NCBI RefSeq assembly: GCF_014645315.1
Contig: NZ_BMLQ01000001.1
Coordinates: 722,315-786,314 of the forward strand
DNA from: Citricoccus zhacaiensis
GTDB taxonomy: Bacteria; Actinomycetota; Actinomycetes; Actinomycetales; Micrococcaceae
Reading direction: 5' to 3'
DNA: 64,000 nt
The notes under the pieces are model-generated. The model saw only the letters and a program-made list of their open reading frames with translations, was not told the DNA's origin and did not search any database. The stretch's first letter is position 1; every line of letters begins with the position of its first letter. A program made the position numbers and the translations under genes. Below are positions 31,492 through 41,549 of this stretch, in pieces.

Positions 31492-33177
31492 ATGCCTGCA
31501 ACCGTGAATCGCGCCGGGCGCTTCCGGCCGTTCCACGAGCTCGCCCGGCTCTGGAAGACCTCTTCCCTGCGGACACAGCTGGTAGTCATGACCACCAGCC
31601 TGATGCTGCTGGCCGTGATCGTCACCGCCGCCCTGACCGCCTCCCTGTTCCGGCAGGAGCTCGTCCGCCAGATCGACGACGACCTCCATGCCAACCGCAA
31701 CAACGTCTCCGTCTACCTGACGAGTCTGGGGACGGACACGGGGTACTTCTCCTCGCCGCAGTCCATCCTGCGCTTCTACGGTGAGCTGCAGGACAATGAC
31801 GGCAACACCACCACCAACTCCTCCTTCACCGGGGCCAACGAGGACCGCCCCGTGGTCCCGTCGCTGACCGCCGACGAGGTGGTGGAACGCAACAACGAGG
31901 CCTTCGACGTCTCCGGCACCACGGAGGCCTCTCGCGGCTGGAGGGTGACGATGTACCGGCTGGCCTCCGGTGAGGGCTCGCTGGCCATCGCCCTGCCGCT
32001 GGAGCCCGTCCACGACTCCGTGGACCGGGTGACCTCCCTCGTGGTCACCATCGGCCTGCTGGCCACCGCCGGCGCCTCGGTCATCGCCTACGCCGTGACC
32101 ACGCGCGCCTTCAAGCCGCTGTTGCGGGTGGAGCGGACCGCCGCGCAGATCGCTGCCGGGGACCTGTCCCGCCGTGTGGAGAAGGGTGCTCCGGACACCG
32201 AGGTCGGCCGCCTGTCCCGGTCCCTCAATGCCATGCTCGCCCACATCGAGACGGCCTTCCGGTCCAAGGAGCAGTCCGAGGAGCGCATGCGCCGGTTCAT
32301 CCAGGACGCCTCGCACGAGTTGCGCACCCCGCTGGTGACCATCCGGGGGTTCTCCGAGCTGTACCGTCATGGCGGGATCAGCGACCCGGATGACGTCGGT
32401 GCGGCCATGGGGCGGATCGAGGGCGAGGCCAAGCGCATGGGCCAGCTGGTGGAGGACCTCCTCACGCTCGCGCGCCTGGACGAGCAGCGCCCGCTCGAGC
32501 ACCGGCCCGTGGACCTCATGCACCTGGCCCACGACGCCGTCCTGGACGCCCGTGTGAACGCCCCGGACCGCGAGATCGGCCTCGAGGGGCTCGACGGCGG
32601 CCGCGCCGGTTCCGCGCCCACGCTCGGTGACGAGGGCAAGATCCGCCAGGTGGTCACCAACCTGGTGACCAACGCGCTGCGGTATTCTCCGGCGGGAACG
32701 CCGCTGGAGATCGCCGTGGGCACGGTGGACGTGTTCCCCGGATCCGTCCACGCCGACGGTCGCCACATGCACGGATCCCGCGATTCCGTGATCGAGATCA
32801 GGGACCACGGCCCGGGCATCGACGAGCAGGACGCCTCCCGCGTCTTCGAGCGCTTCTACCGGGCCGATTCCTCCCGGCAACGCGAGACCGGCGGCACCGG
32901 CCTGGGACTGGCCATCGTGGCGGCCATCGTGGCCCAGCACGACGGCACCGTCCGGTTGGAGCAGACCCCCGGCGGCGGGGCCACCATGTCGGTACGGATG
33001 CCCTGGGTGGACCCCTCCGCGGCCGAGGACGATCTGCCTCAGGGTGGAGAGGCCTCCGATGGCGAGGCGGAGACCGAAGCCCCAGACGCGCAGGAGGACA
33101 CCTCGACCGGCGCTCTCGACATCCCGCCGCGTCCTCCACAGCCGCCCGGTTCCGGCCGGCCCTCCACATCCGGGTAG
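31492..33177 (+). CDS. Sensor histidine kinase, PhoR-like
   Basis: This 561-residue kinase has a first membrane span (about 29-52), an extracytoplasmic sensor of ~130 residues, a second span (about 183-203), a HAMP linker, a dimerisation domain with His275 (DASHELRTPLVTIRGF), and a catalytic ATPase domain (NALRYSPAGTP, RDHGPGID, GGTGLGLAIVAAI). The C-terminal ~60 residues are acidic, Pro/Gly-rich and disordered. It follows its regulator by 65 bases, so the two form a two-component operon. The signal is unknown. Confidence 0.93.
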   Translation: MPATVNRAGRFRPFHELARLWKTSSLRTQLVVMTTSLMLLAVIVTAALTASLFRQELVRQIDDDLHANRNNVSVYLTSLGTDTGYFSSPQSILRFYGELQDNDGNTTTNSSFTGANEDRPVVPSLTADEVVERNNEAFDVSGTTEASRGWRVTMYRLASGEGSLAIALPLEPVHDSVDRVTSLVVTIGLLATAGASVIAYAVTTRAFKPLLRVERTAAQIAAGDLSRRVEKGAPDTEVGRLSRSLNAMLAHIETAFRSKEQSEERMRRFIQDASHELRTPLVTIRGFSELYRHGGISDPDDVGAAMGRIEGEAKRMGQLVEDLLTLARLDEQRPLEHRPVDLMHLAHDAVLDARVNAPDREIGLEGLDGGRAGSAPTLGDEGKIRQVVTNLVTNALRYSPAGTPLEIAVGTVDVFPGSVHADGRHMHGSRDSVIEIRDHGPGIDEQDASRVFERFYRADSSRQRETGGTGLGLAIVAAIVAQHDGTVRLEQTPGGGATMSVRMPWVDPSAAEDDLPQGGEASDGEAETEAPDAQEDTSTGALDIPPRPPQPPGSGRPSTSG

Positions 33178-33268
33178 CCGCCGGCCGCACCGGGGCGCGG
33201 GTCTGCCTAACGTGGGATCAGCCGGGACAACACCGTTCCGTGCCGGTCCCCAGCCCACAGGAGAGAAC

Positions 33269-33559
33269 ATGGCACTCGTCCAGATCGACACCGAAGACCT
33301 CATGGCCAAGAGCCAGGCCGTGGAGTCCTCCATCGGCCGCCTCCAGACCGAGGTGAACGCCATGGAGGCCAACCTCCGCCAGCTCCAGGACACCTGGCGC
33401 GGCCAGGCCGCCAACAATTTCCAGGCCATCCTCACGGAATGGCGGGCCACCCAGAGCCGGGTGGAGGAGTCCCTCGTGTCCATCCGTGGCGCCATGACCC
33501 ATGCGGCCCAGCAGTACCTGGACGCCGAGACTGCGAACGCCTCCATGTTCCGCGGCTGA
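33269..33559 (+). CDS. WXG100 (ESAT-6-like) protein, orphan
   Basis: This 96-residue helical hairpin protein has the central turn motif Trp43-Arg-Gly45 (LQDTWRGQAANNF) between two ~40-residue amphipathic helices, and no signal peptide. Such proteins leave the cell through type VII secretion as dimers. No EccC ATPase or other ESX component lies in the window, so its secretion system must be elsewhere or absent. It has an AGGAGAG ribosome site and is followed by a long hairpin. Function unknown. Confidence 0.9.
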   Translation: MALVQIDTEDLMAKSQAVESSIGRLQTEVNAMEANLRQLQDTWRGQAANNFQAILTEWRATQSRVEESLVSIRGAMTHAAQQYLDAETANASMFRG

Positions 33560-33577
33560 ACCGCCCCATCCCCCCGC

Positions 33578-33634
33578 TTTCAGTCGACTGGGGGTGGGTG
33601 TCGAAGTGAGATACCCACACCACGTCGACTGAAA
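33578..33634. repeat. Long hairpin element A, left of the DUF4031-HD gene
   Basis: Outer arms TTTCAGTCGAC (33578-33588) and GTCGACTGAAA (33624-33634) are perfectly complementary over 11 bp; inner GTGGGT/ACCCAC arms extend the fold. The same outer sequence recurs in element B on the other side of the next gene. It can act as a terminator for the WXG100 gene or belong to a dispersed palindrome family. Confidence 0.8.
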
Positions 33635-33649
33635 ACTAGGATGGGCTGC

Positions 33650-34582
33650 ATGACGGTGCTGATCGATCCGGCGCGGTGGCCGGCCCACGGCACCGTGTTC
33701 TCCCACTTGGTCTCGGACCGCTCCCTCGAGGAACTGCACGCCTTCGCGGAGGCGGCCGGCATCTCCCGGCGTGCCTTCGATGGCGACCACTACGACGTCC
33801 CCGTGGAGCGCTACGCGGAACTGGTCGCACGCGGCGCCGAGGAGGTCAGCGGTGCAGACCTGGTCCGCCGGCTCGTGGCCTCCGGGTTGCGCATCCCGGC
33901 AGCCCAACGGGCAGGCAAGCTGGACAAGATCCTCACCCAGCGGTTCAATCGGCTGTTCCCCGGGACCTCTCCCCTGGAGCGTGAACCAGTGGTGGCGGAC
34001 CTGTTGGCCCGGTGGTCCGAGCCGCACCGCCACTACCATGATCGTTCGCACCTGCTGGCCGTGCTCAGGGCCATCGACGTGCTGGTCAGACACGGCGAGG
34101 ACTGCGGCCGGTGGACGCGCAGCGTGAAGCTGGCCGCTTGGTTCCACGATGCCGTCTACCGTGGGGACCCGGCCCTGCCTGCGGGGCAGGACGAGGAGGA
34201 TTCCGCAGTGCTGGCCGAACAGTCCCTGTCCGAGTTGGGCCTGCCGGATCCGGAGATCGACGAGACGGCACGGCTCGTGCGGATGACCGCCACCCATGAT
34301 CCGGATCTCGGCGACCGGACGGGTGCGGTGTTCAGTGACGCCGACCTGGAGGTGCTGGGCCGTTCCCGGGGGGACTATTCCCGCTACCTGACTGCCGTGC
34401 GCCAGGACTTCGCGCACGTACCCGACGCTGATTTCGCCGCCGGGCGGGCCGGCGTCGTCCAGTCCCTGCTGGCCCTGGACCCGCTGTACCGGACCGCCAC
34501 CGGCACGAGGCTCTGGGAGCGCAACGCCCGGCGGAACCTGTCCGCCGAGCTGCATCCCACCGCCCGCCACTGGACCCGCTGA
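33650..34582 (+). CDS. DUF4031 domain fused to HD-type metal-dependent hydrolase
   Basis: This 310-residue protein has two parts. The first ~85 residues (TVLIDPARWPAHGTVFSHLV, DGDHYDVP) match DUF4031. The rest resembles predicted HD-superfamily phosphohydrolases, with metal-site candidates HYHDRSHLLAVL, LAAWFHDAVY and MTATHDPD. Its activity is not known; HD proteins of this type hydrolyse nucleotides or phosphate esters. The start at 33650 (MTVLID) has AGGATGGG in front; an in-frame ATG 9 bases earlier is less likely. The gene alone lies between two related hairpins, which makes it look like an inserted unit. Confidence 0.78.
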   Translation: MTVLIDPARWPAHGTVFSHLVSDRSLEELHAFAEAAGISRRAFDGDHYDVPVERYAELVARGAEEVSGADLVRRLVASGLRIPAAQRAGKLDKILTQRFNRLFPGTSPLEREPVVADLLARWSEPHRHYHDRSHLLAVLRAIDVLVRHGEDCGRWTRSVKLAAWFHDAVYRGDPALPAGQDEEDSAVLAEQSLSELGLPDPEIDETARLVRMTATHDPDLGDRTGAVFSDADLEVLGRSRGDYSRYLTAVRQDFAHVPDADFAAGRAGVVQSLLALDPLYRTATGTRLWERNARRNLSAELHPTARHWTR

Positions 34583-34591
34583 CCCCCTCAT

Positions 34592-34667
34592 TTTCAGTCG
34601 AGTTGGCGTGGGTGTTAAACGCCGGAACCCCCACCAACTCGACTGAAAGCGAGAAGGTGGGGGTTCC
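34592..34667. repeat. Long hairpin element B with alternative fold, right of the DUF4031-HD gene
   Basis: A perfect 15-bp stem joins TTTCAGTCGAGTTGG (34592-34606) to its complement at 34634-34648, with further inner pairing. A second perfect 12-bp repeat joins GGAACCCCCACC (34624-34635) to 34656-34667 and shares bases with the first, so only one can form. It may serve as terminator for the hydrolase gene and for groEL arriving from the right. Confidence 0.82.
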
Positions 34668-34707
34668 GTGAGAGCTGGGCGCTCAGTGAACCTCAGGGGT
34701 CACTGGA

Positions 34708-36435
<1,728 letters not shown>

Positions 36436-36506
36436 TCACCACGTTCAGGTCTGCTCCGAGGCCAGGACCACCCGCATGCCTGCGGGTTTTGGCAGTCACA
36501 ACCTCA

Positions 36507-36549
36507 GAGTGCTAGTCCATATTTAGCACTCGCACCCTCCGAGTGCAAA
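36507..36549 (-). promoter_or_regulatory. CIRCE operator (HrcA binding site) of groEL, overlapping double copy
   Basis: TTAGCACTC (36523-36531), a 9-base spacer and GAGTGCAAA (36541-36549) match the CIRCE consensus TTAGCACTC-N9-GAGTGCTAA with one change. Another half site GAGTGCTAG at 36507-36515 lies just before, so three half sites share the region. CIRCE is bound by HrcA and controls groEL heat induction. Bases 36346-36506 form the leader region and show nothing else certain. Confidence 0.92.
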
Positions 36550-36591
36550 CAGCTGCCGGTCTGTGGGACGGCTTTTCAGCGCCCGGGCGAA

Positions 36592-37293
36592 TCACCCGGC
36601 GTAGTCAGAACTGAGGACCACGGCGATGCCGGGCACGCTGTCCTCGTAGACCAACGGAAGGCCCAGCTCGGCGGCCACGGCCTGAGCAGTGGTCTCGTTC
36701 TGCGAGTAGTACACCACCGAGCCGGACACGGGGAAACCCTGCCAGTTCCCGGAGCCGGCCACGGTGAAGCCGCCGGAGGACAGCGCGCCGGAGACCCGGC
36801 CGGCCAGGCCACCGATCGATGAGGCGTTGTAGACCTCGACGGGAGCGGAGGTGTCCCCGGTGTCCGCGGCCGTCTCGGACTCGGCGGGATCGGACTCAGC
36901 AGGATCAGACTCAGACTCAGCGGGAGATGCCTCCCCGGACGCCGTGGTCTCGGCCGGCTCGGAGGGCTCAGAGGATTCGAGATCCTCCGGTGAGGACGTC
37001 ATCTCGCCGGTGGGGCCGGCCTCGGCCCCGGCGGACTCTGTGGGGGCCTCCGCCGTGGCCGAGGCGCTGGCAGAGGCGCTGGCGGAGGCGCCCGCGTTGG
37101 CCGGGTCGGAGGGCAACAGGGAGGGCAGGACCAAGAAGGAGAAGGCTCCCACGGCCAGGGCCAGGGCGGCCGCGACGGAGATTCCCACCAGGCCCGAGGA
37201 ACCGGTCGTCAGGGAGGGGTCGGCCCGGTGGGTTCCCTTGCGGTCCCTGTAGGCGGGGACATCGTCGAATTGATCGTGCGGGTACTGCGTCAT
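36592..37293 (-). CDS. Membrane-anchored LytR_C domain protein
   Basis: This 233-residue protein has a cytosolic N-terminus of ~30 residues, one membrane span (about 34-57, VGISVAAALALAVGAFSFLV), a low-complexity outer linker (ASASASASASATAEA, then repeated DPAESDPAESE-type units) and a C-terminal LytR_C domain starting at PVEVYNASSIGGLAGRV. LytR_C domains occur with LytR-CpsA-Psr cell-wall ligases but no LCP catalytic domain is fused here. It probably acts at the cell envelope. Its neighbour on the same strand upstream is DUF3263. Confidence 0.82.
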   Translation of the reverse strand: MTQYPHDQFDDVPAYRDRKGTHRADPSLTTGSSGLVGISVAAALALAVGAFSFLVLPSLLPSDPANAGASASASASASATAEAPTESAGAEAGPTGEMTSSPEDLESSEPSEPAETTASGEASPAESESDPAESDPAESETAADTGDTSAPVEVYNASSIGGLAGRVSGALSSGGFTVAGSGNWQGFPVSGSVVYYSQNETTAQAVAAELGLPLVYEDSVPGIAVVLSSDYAG

Positions 37294-37389
37294 TGGCCAC
37301 CATCACCAGATTCTCGGCTCCACGGCGTGGCTCCCGGGTGAGCGGGGGACGTCATGGAGATGGACACGGCCCGACCGCCGGTGCGGTGC

Positions 37390-37707
37390 TCAGGCCTCCT
37401 GCCGCCGGGCACTGCGTGCACGGTGGCGCGTGGTCCGTAGTCTACGCAATCTCTTGACGAGCATGGGCTTGTGCGCCAGCGCCTCCTGGCGGTCCAGCAG
37501 ACCGTTGAGCACCTGATAGTACGTGGTGGCCGAGAGGGAGAACCGGTCGCGAATGGCCTGGTCCTTCGCCCCACCGTACTTCCACCACTGGTCCTCGAAG
37601 TCCAGGATGTCCCGGTCACGCTCGGACAAGGCGTCCACGGCGGGCTCCACGGCACCCTCGGCCAGGGTCGGTGCACCGTCCGGCTCGGCGGCGTTCGCTG
37701 CAGTCAT
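37390..37707 (-). CDS. DUF3263 protein, likely helix-turn-helix DNA-binding
   Basis: This 105-residue protein has the actinobacterial DUF3263 core: LSERDRDILDFEDQWWKYGG, KDQAIRDRFSLSATTYYQVL and LVKRLRRLRTTRHR. The middle helices resemble a helix-turn-helix, so it may be a transcription factor; no target is known. The ATG at 37707 follows GGAAGGA. The longer open frame upstream overlaps the ung gene and is rejected. It diverges from ung and probably precedes the LytR_C gene in one operon (96-base gap). Confidence 0.82.
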   Translation of the reverse strand: MTAANAAEPDGAPTLAEGAVEPAVDALSERDRDILDFEDQWWKYGGAKDQAIRDRFSLSATTYYQVLNGLLDRQEALAHKPMLVKRLRRLRTTRHRARSARRQEA

Positions 37708-37821
37708 GAGGGGTCCTTCCAACGGGGTACTCCACAGTCTACCGGCCCAAACTACACCGGTGTCATTCGCACTGGGCGGCACCTGGACGCAGGAGGCGGG
37801 CCGGACCGGTAGTCTGCCGAC

Positions 37822-38511
37822 GTGGACCTCATCGCCCCCTTGGATCCCGGCTGGGAACGCGCCCTGGCCTCGCAGCGCGAGGCCCTGGCCGCCGTCGGGC
37901 AGAACATCCAGGCCCGACGCGCGGCCGGAGAGCAGGTCCTGCCCGCGCCGGAGCACGTGCTGCGCGCCTTCCGGCAGCCCTTCGAGCAGGTGAAGGTGCT
38001 CATCCTGGGGCAGGACCCGTACCCGACGCCGGGACACCCGATCGGGATGAGCTTCGCGGTGGACCGGCATGTGTCCCCGCTGCCGCGCTCACTGGCGAAC
38101 ATCTACCGGGAGCTCTCCAGCGATGTGGGCATCCCGCCCGCCGCTCACGGGGACCTGACCGCGTGGGCGGACCAGGGCGTCCTGCTGCTCAACCGCGTGC
38201 TGACGGTGGCCGCCGGGGAGCCGGCCAGCCACCGCAGGCTCGGCTGGGAGGGCATCACGCAGGCCGCCGTCCAGGCCCTGGCCTCCCGCGGCACACCGCT
38301 CGTGGCGATCCTCTGGGGCGCCGATGCGCGGAAGATGGCCCCTGTGCTCCGGGAGCATGCGCCGCAGGCCAGTCGCGTGGGGATCGTCGAGTCCGCGCAC
38401 CCCTCACCACTGTCCGCACGCCGCGGATTCTTCGGCTCGAAGCCCTTCAGCCGGACGAACGAGTTGCTCCAGCAGGCTGGCACCACCCCGATCGACTGGC
38501 GCATCGGCTGA
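37822..38511 (+). CDS. ung: Uracil-DNA glycosylase, family 1
   Basis: This 229-residue base-excision repair enzyme removes uracil from DNA. Family-1 motifs are present: the water-activating loop [19 protein letters not shown] (catalytic Asp), LLLNRVLTV and the minor-groove loop [13 protein letters not shown] (catalytic His). Start is GTG at 37822 directly before DLIAPLD. It is monocistronic and convergent with thrE, with only 9 bases between the stops. Confidence 0.97.
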   Translation: MDLIAPLDPGWERALASQREALAAVGQNIQARRAAGEQVLPAPEHVLRAFRQPFEQVKVLILGQDPYPTPGHPIGMSFAVDRHVSPLPRSLANIYRELSSDVGIPPAAHGDLTAWADQGVLLLNRVLTVAAGEPASHRRLGWEGITQAAVQALASRGTPLVAILWGADARKMAPVLREHAPQASRVGIVESAHPSPLSARRGFFGSKPFSRTNELLQQAGTTPIDWRIG

Positions 38512-38520
38512 GAGCCGCGG

Positions 38521-40485
38521 TCAGCGCCGGCCGATGCGGCGCCGTTCGTTGGCCTGGAAGGCCGTGGTGAACGGGCGGGCGATCGTGTCGCCGAGGACCA
38601 CGCCCGCCGCGATGGCCATGATGATGGCGGCGGCGTTGAACAGCCCGATGACGCCTTCCATCATCTCGCCCGTGTCCATGGCGATCTTGTACATGGACCG
38701 GAAGATCGTCAGACCCGGCAGCAGGAACAGGATGCCGGGGACGGCGACCACGAGCTGCGGGGCACCCATGCGCAGTGCCACATAACGGCCCAGGGCGCCG
38801 ATCACCACGGCGGCGAGGGCGGGGGTCAACCGGGACCCGACGCCGATGAGCTCGGCGCCCACATACACGGCATAGCCGGCCAGGGACACCACGGCGGTGG
38901 GCAGCAACAGGCGCCATTCGGACTGCTCGAAGATGGAATTCCAGATGGCGGCCGCGAACACCAGGATGCCGAGCAGCCACACCGGGTAGTCCGCAAAGGG
39001 TTCCTGGGCCAGGTCGAGCTCGCGGACACCGAGCATGGAGGCGAACACGGTGGCGGCCACGATCCCGGCGATCAGGGCGGCGAAGACGAGGAAGGCCGAG
39101 ACGAAACGGCCGGCCGCCGTGACCGGGAAGCCGTTGATGGCATCCTGCACGGCGGAGACGAAGCGCCCCGAGGGCAACAGCAACATGATCCCGCCCGCCA
39201 CCACGAGGGAGGGCGCGAGGTCCACGTCCAGCGTGTACAGCACCAGCGCGATCATCGTGGCGATGAACCCGCCGGCCATGATGGAGAAGAACTCCGGGAT
39301 CCGGGCCCGGCCCAGCACGTCCACCACGGTCATCATCAGCATCATGGACAACAAGGCCACCCCGGCCCCCACCACTCCGCCGCCGATGAACACCACGAAG
39401 GTGGCGGAGAACAGGCCCGCGGCCACGGTGGTCAGCCAGCCAGGGAAGGGCTTGGGCTTGTGCCGGATGTCAGCCAGGGTCTGCTGTGCCTCGTCCCGGT
39501 CCATCTCCCCGGCAGCCACCGCAGCGACCAGACGGTGCAGCAGGGCCAGCCCGGCGTAGTTCTGCGACCAGGACCGCACCACGCGGTGCAGGGAGTACGG
39601 GGTCTTCCCGCTGGGCGCATAGTTCAACGCGATGGACTGGTTGGTGATGTCCACCTCGGTCTCGTGGACACCGAAGGCCTGGGTCACCACGATGATCGAG
39701 GTCTCCACCTCCAGGGCGCCGGCCCCGAAACGGAACATGGTCTCGCCGAGTTTCAGCGCGAAGTCCAGGGTGGTCCGGGCATCGGCGTCCGCGTTGCGGG
39801 TGGTGCGCAGGTACGGGTTGGCATAGGGGCTGGTGGCGATCCGGTCCACGATGGACAGCGTCTGGGTCGGCAGCGGCTCCGAGTACATCATCCGCTTGAA
39901 GGCGGAGCCGCCCGAGAACCGCAGGCGGCCCTTCGACGGCTTCTTCTCCCGCTCGGGGACGCCGACCGTGCCGGTGGTGCCGATCGGCGCCGTCGCCGGG
40001 GTCTCCCCCGTGGTCGGCTCGGAGGGCGCCAGCACGGATTGCGGCACCGGGTCAGAGGCAGGCGGCTCCGTCAGCGGGGTGTCGGTCAGGGGTGCATCGC
40101 CCGGCAGTCCGTCGGCCGGCCGTGCATCGGCCGGCCCGACGCCGGCGTCCTCACTCGGGGCGGTCGGCCCACCCACCACCGTGGTGCCGGATTCCGTGCG
40201 CACCGGGTCGGCGGTCTCGACCGACTGGGTGGGGGTCGGCGCCGTGGGGTGCCCACCCGTCGCGGGGAGCCCAGCGGCCTCGGCCGCCGGGCCGAGCGCG
40301 AAGTCGATGGCCGACGTCGGCGCAGGCGCGGTCTCCGGATCGGCCTCGGGGCTCGTGCTGGTGGTGGCGTCGAGGTAGTCCTCCGGCGAGCGCCGGGAGG
40401 GCTTGATGATCGGGATCTGGGCGAGGTCGGCGGGCGGTTCCTGCGCGTGCCGATGACCAGACCGGGTTTCGGGGATCTTCTCCAC
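38521..40485 (-). CDS. thrE: Threonine/serine exporter, ThrE family
   Basis: This 654-residue protein has a disordered Pro/Thr-rich N-terminus of ~220 residues, an amphipathic ThrE domain (TTLDFALKLGETMFRFGAGA, VDITNQSIALNY) and ten hydrophobic segments in the C-terminal half. Corynebacterium ThrE exports threonine and serine by proton-motive force and is ~490 residues, so the extra length here is the N-terminal tail. It would prevent toxic amino-acid build-up. Two-base-scale spacing to ung is convergent; tRNA-Val lies upstream. Confidence 0.88.
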   Translation of the reverse strand: MEKIPETRSGHRHAQEPPADLAQIPIIKPSRRSPEDYLDATTSTSPEADPETAPAPTSAIDFALGPAAEAAGLPATGGHPTAPTPTQSVETADPVRTESGTTVVGGPTAPSEDAGVGPADARPADGLPGDAPLTDTPLTEPPASDPVPQSVLAPSEPTTGETPATAPIGTTGTVGVPEREKKPSKGRLRFSGGSAFKRMMYSEPLPTQTLSIVDRIATSPYANPYLRTTRNADADARTTLDFALKLGETMFRFGAGALEVETSIIVVTQAFGVHETEVDITNQSIALNYAPSGKTPYSLHRVVRSWSQNYAGLALLHRLVAAVAAGEMDRDEAQQTLADIRHKPKPFPGWLTTVAAGLFSATFVVFIGGGVVGAGVALLSMMLMMTVVDVLGRARIPEFFSIMAGGFIATMIALVLYTLDVDLAPSLVVAGGIMLLLPSGRFVSAVQDAINGFPVTAAGRFVSAFLVFAALIAGIVAATVFASMLGVRELDLAQEPFADYPVWLLGILVFAAAIWNSIFEQSEWRLLLPTAVVSLAGYAVYVGAELIGVGSRLTPALAAVVIGALGRYVALRMGAPQLVVAVPGILFLLPGLTIFRSMYKIAMDTGEMMEGVIGLFNAAAIIMAIAAGVVLGDTIARPFTTAFQANERRRIGRR

Positions 40486-40580
40486 CGCCGCTCCCTTCCC
40501 TGCCGAGCCGCCACCACCTCCTGATCCGGTGGGCGCCGGACAACACTGTACTGCCCTGTGAGATACCGTCCTGTTAACGA

Positions 40581-40607
40581 CTGAAGGGCCCGGTCCGGGC
40601 CCTTCAG
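40581..40607 (-). terminator. Terminator of tRNA-Val
   Basis: CTGAAGGGCCC and its complement form an 11-12-bp stem directly past the 3' end of tRNA-Val on the minus strand. It should end that transcript before thrE. The rest of 40486-40611 holds the thrE promoter region. Confidence 0.75.
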
Positions 40608-40611
40608 GATG

Positions 40612-40688
40612 TGGTGGATCTTACTGGACTCGAACCAGCGACCTCTCGCGTGTGAAGCGAACGCTCTAACCAACTGAGCTAAAGATCC
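40612..40688 (-). tRNA. tRNA-Val (anticodon CAC)
   Basis: Read on the minus strand: acceptor GGATCTT/AAGATCC, D-arm AGCTCAGTTGGTTAGAGC, anticodon loop TTCACAC giving CAC (reads GTG), T-loop TTCGAGT, and an encoded CCA. A terminator hairpin follows. Confidence 0.97.
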
Positions 40689-40805
40689 ATCATGCCGGGC
40701 CTGCACTCTGACGAGGGGCCAACAGCTATGAAAGCCTACCAGAACAGGCGGTGAACCAGAAAACGGCGCCGCGGCCGTCCCGGACGTGCCCTTAGGATGT
40801 CAGTC

Positions 40806-41549
40806 ATGCGCACCAAACCGGCCGAGAGCACTGACACCACTTCGTCCACCCCCACATCCTCGCCCCGGCCGGCACGGCTCGGTGTCAGCCTCGCCCTGGC
40901 GGCGGCCACCGTGGTGGCCTTGACGGGTTGCGCCGATGCCATCCGCAATGCCGAGCACGGCGGCTCCTCCGATCCGGCCGGCTCCTCGTCCTCCGCACCG
41001 GGGCAGACGGCCGGGACCGAGGCCTCCGGGGTGCAGATCTTCGAGGACTTCGCCTGCCCGCATTGCGCGGCCTTCCACGAGCAGAACGGGGGCCTGATCC
41101 ACGGCCTGGTGTCCGGCGGGGAGCTGGAGGCTGATTACCGCATCGTGGACTTCCTGGGTCAGGGCGACCCGGAGTCCTGGTCCACGCGGGCCGCCAACGC
41201 GTACTACTGCCTGGAGGGTTCGCTGGAATCGGGCGCGGGCAGTGGCGGCGAGGCAGCCGGCAACAAGCTGCACGCCTTCCAGTCCTGGCTCTTCGAGCAG
41301 GCCACGACCCAGCCGGACGATGCCCTCCTGGTGGCGCAGGCCGATGAGATCGGCGGAGACGCCGCGTCGGTCGAGCAATGCGTCACCGAGGACGGTGGAG
41401 CCCCACAGATCACCGCCGCCATGTCAGACTTCTCCGACTTCGGGCTCCGCGGCGTCCCCTCGGTCTACTCGACCGCCGACTCGACGCTGTACAACCCCGA
41501 GCAGCACGGCGACCTCAAGGCCTGGCTGACAGACCGCTCCGGGCGATGA
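40806..41549 (+). CDS. DsbA-like thiol oxidoreductase lipoprotein
   Basis: This 247-residue protein has a signal peptide ending in lipobox LTGC (Cys42), then a Ser-rich linker and a thioredoxin-like DsbA domain with CPHC (84-87) and the cis-Pro segment GVPSVYS. It likely forms disulfides in secreted proteins outside the membrane. The ATG at 40806 has TAGGATG in front; an ATG 9 bases earlier is possible. Its last 35 bases overlap the end of the convergent TIGR02206 gene. A second DsbA-like gene lies 3 kb away. Confidence 0.88.
   Translation: MRTKPAESTDTTSSTPTSSPRPARLGVSLALAAATVVALTGCADAIRNAEHGGSSDPAGSSSSAPGQTAGTEASGVQIFEDFACPHCAAFHEQNGGLIHGLVSGGELEADYRIVDFLGQGDPESWSTRAANAYYCLEGSLESGAGSGGEAAGNKLHAFQSWLFEQATTQPDDALLVAQADEIGGDAASVEQCVTEDGGAPQITAAMSDFSDFGLRGVPSVYSTADSTLYNPEQHGDLKAWLTDRSGR

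Noticed and set aside
31294..33546. 750-codon open frame on the minus strand
   Set aside because: It is antisense to the histidine kinase and response regulator, which show all motifs.
37384..38102. Long minus-strand frame covering DUF3263 and ung
   Set aside because: Only the 105 residues from 37707 match DUF3263; the rest is antisense to ung.
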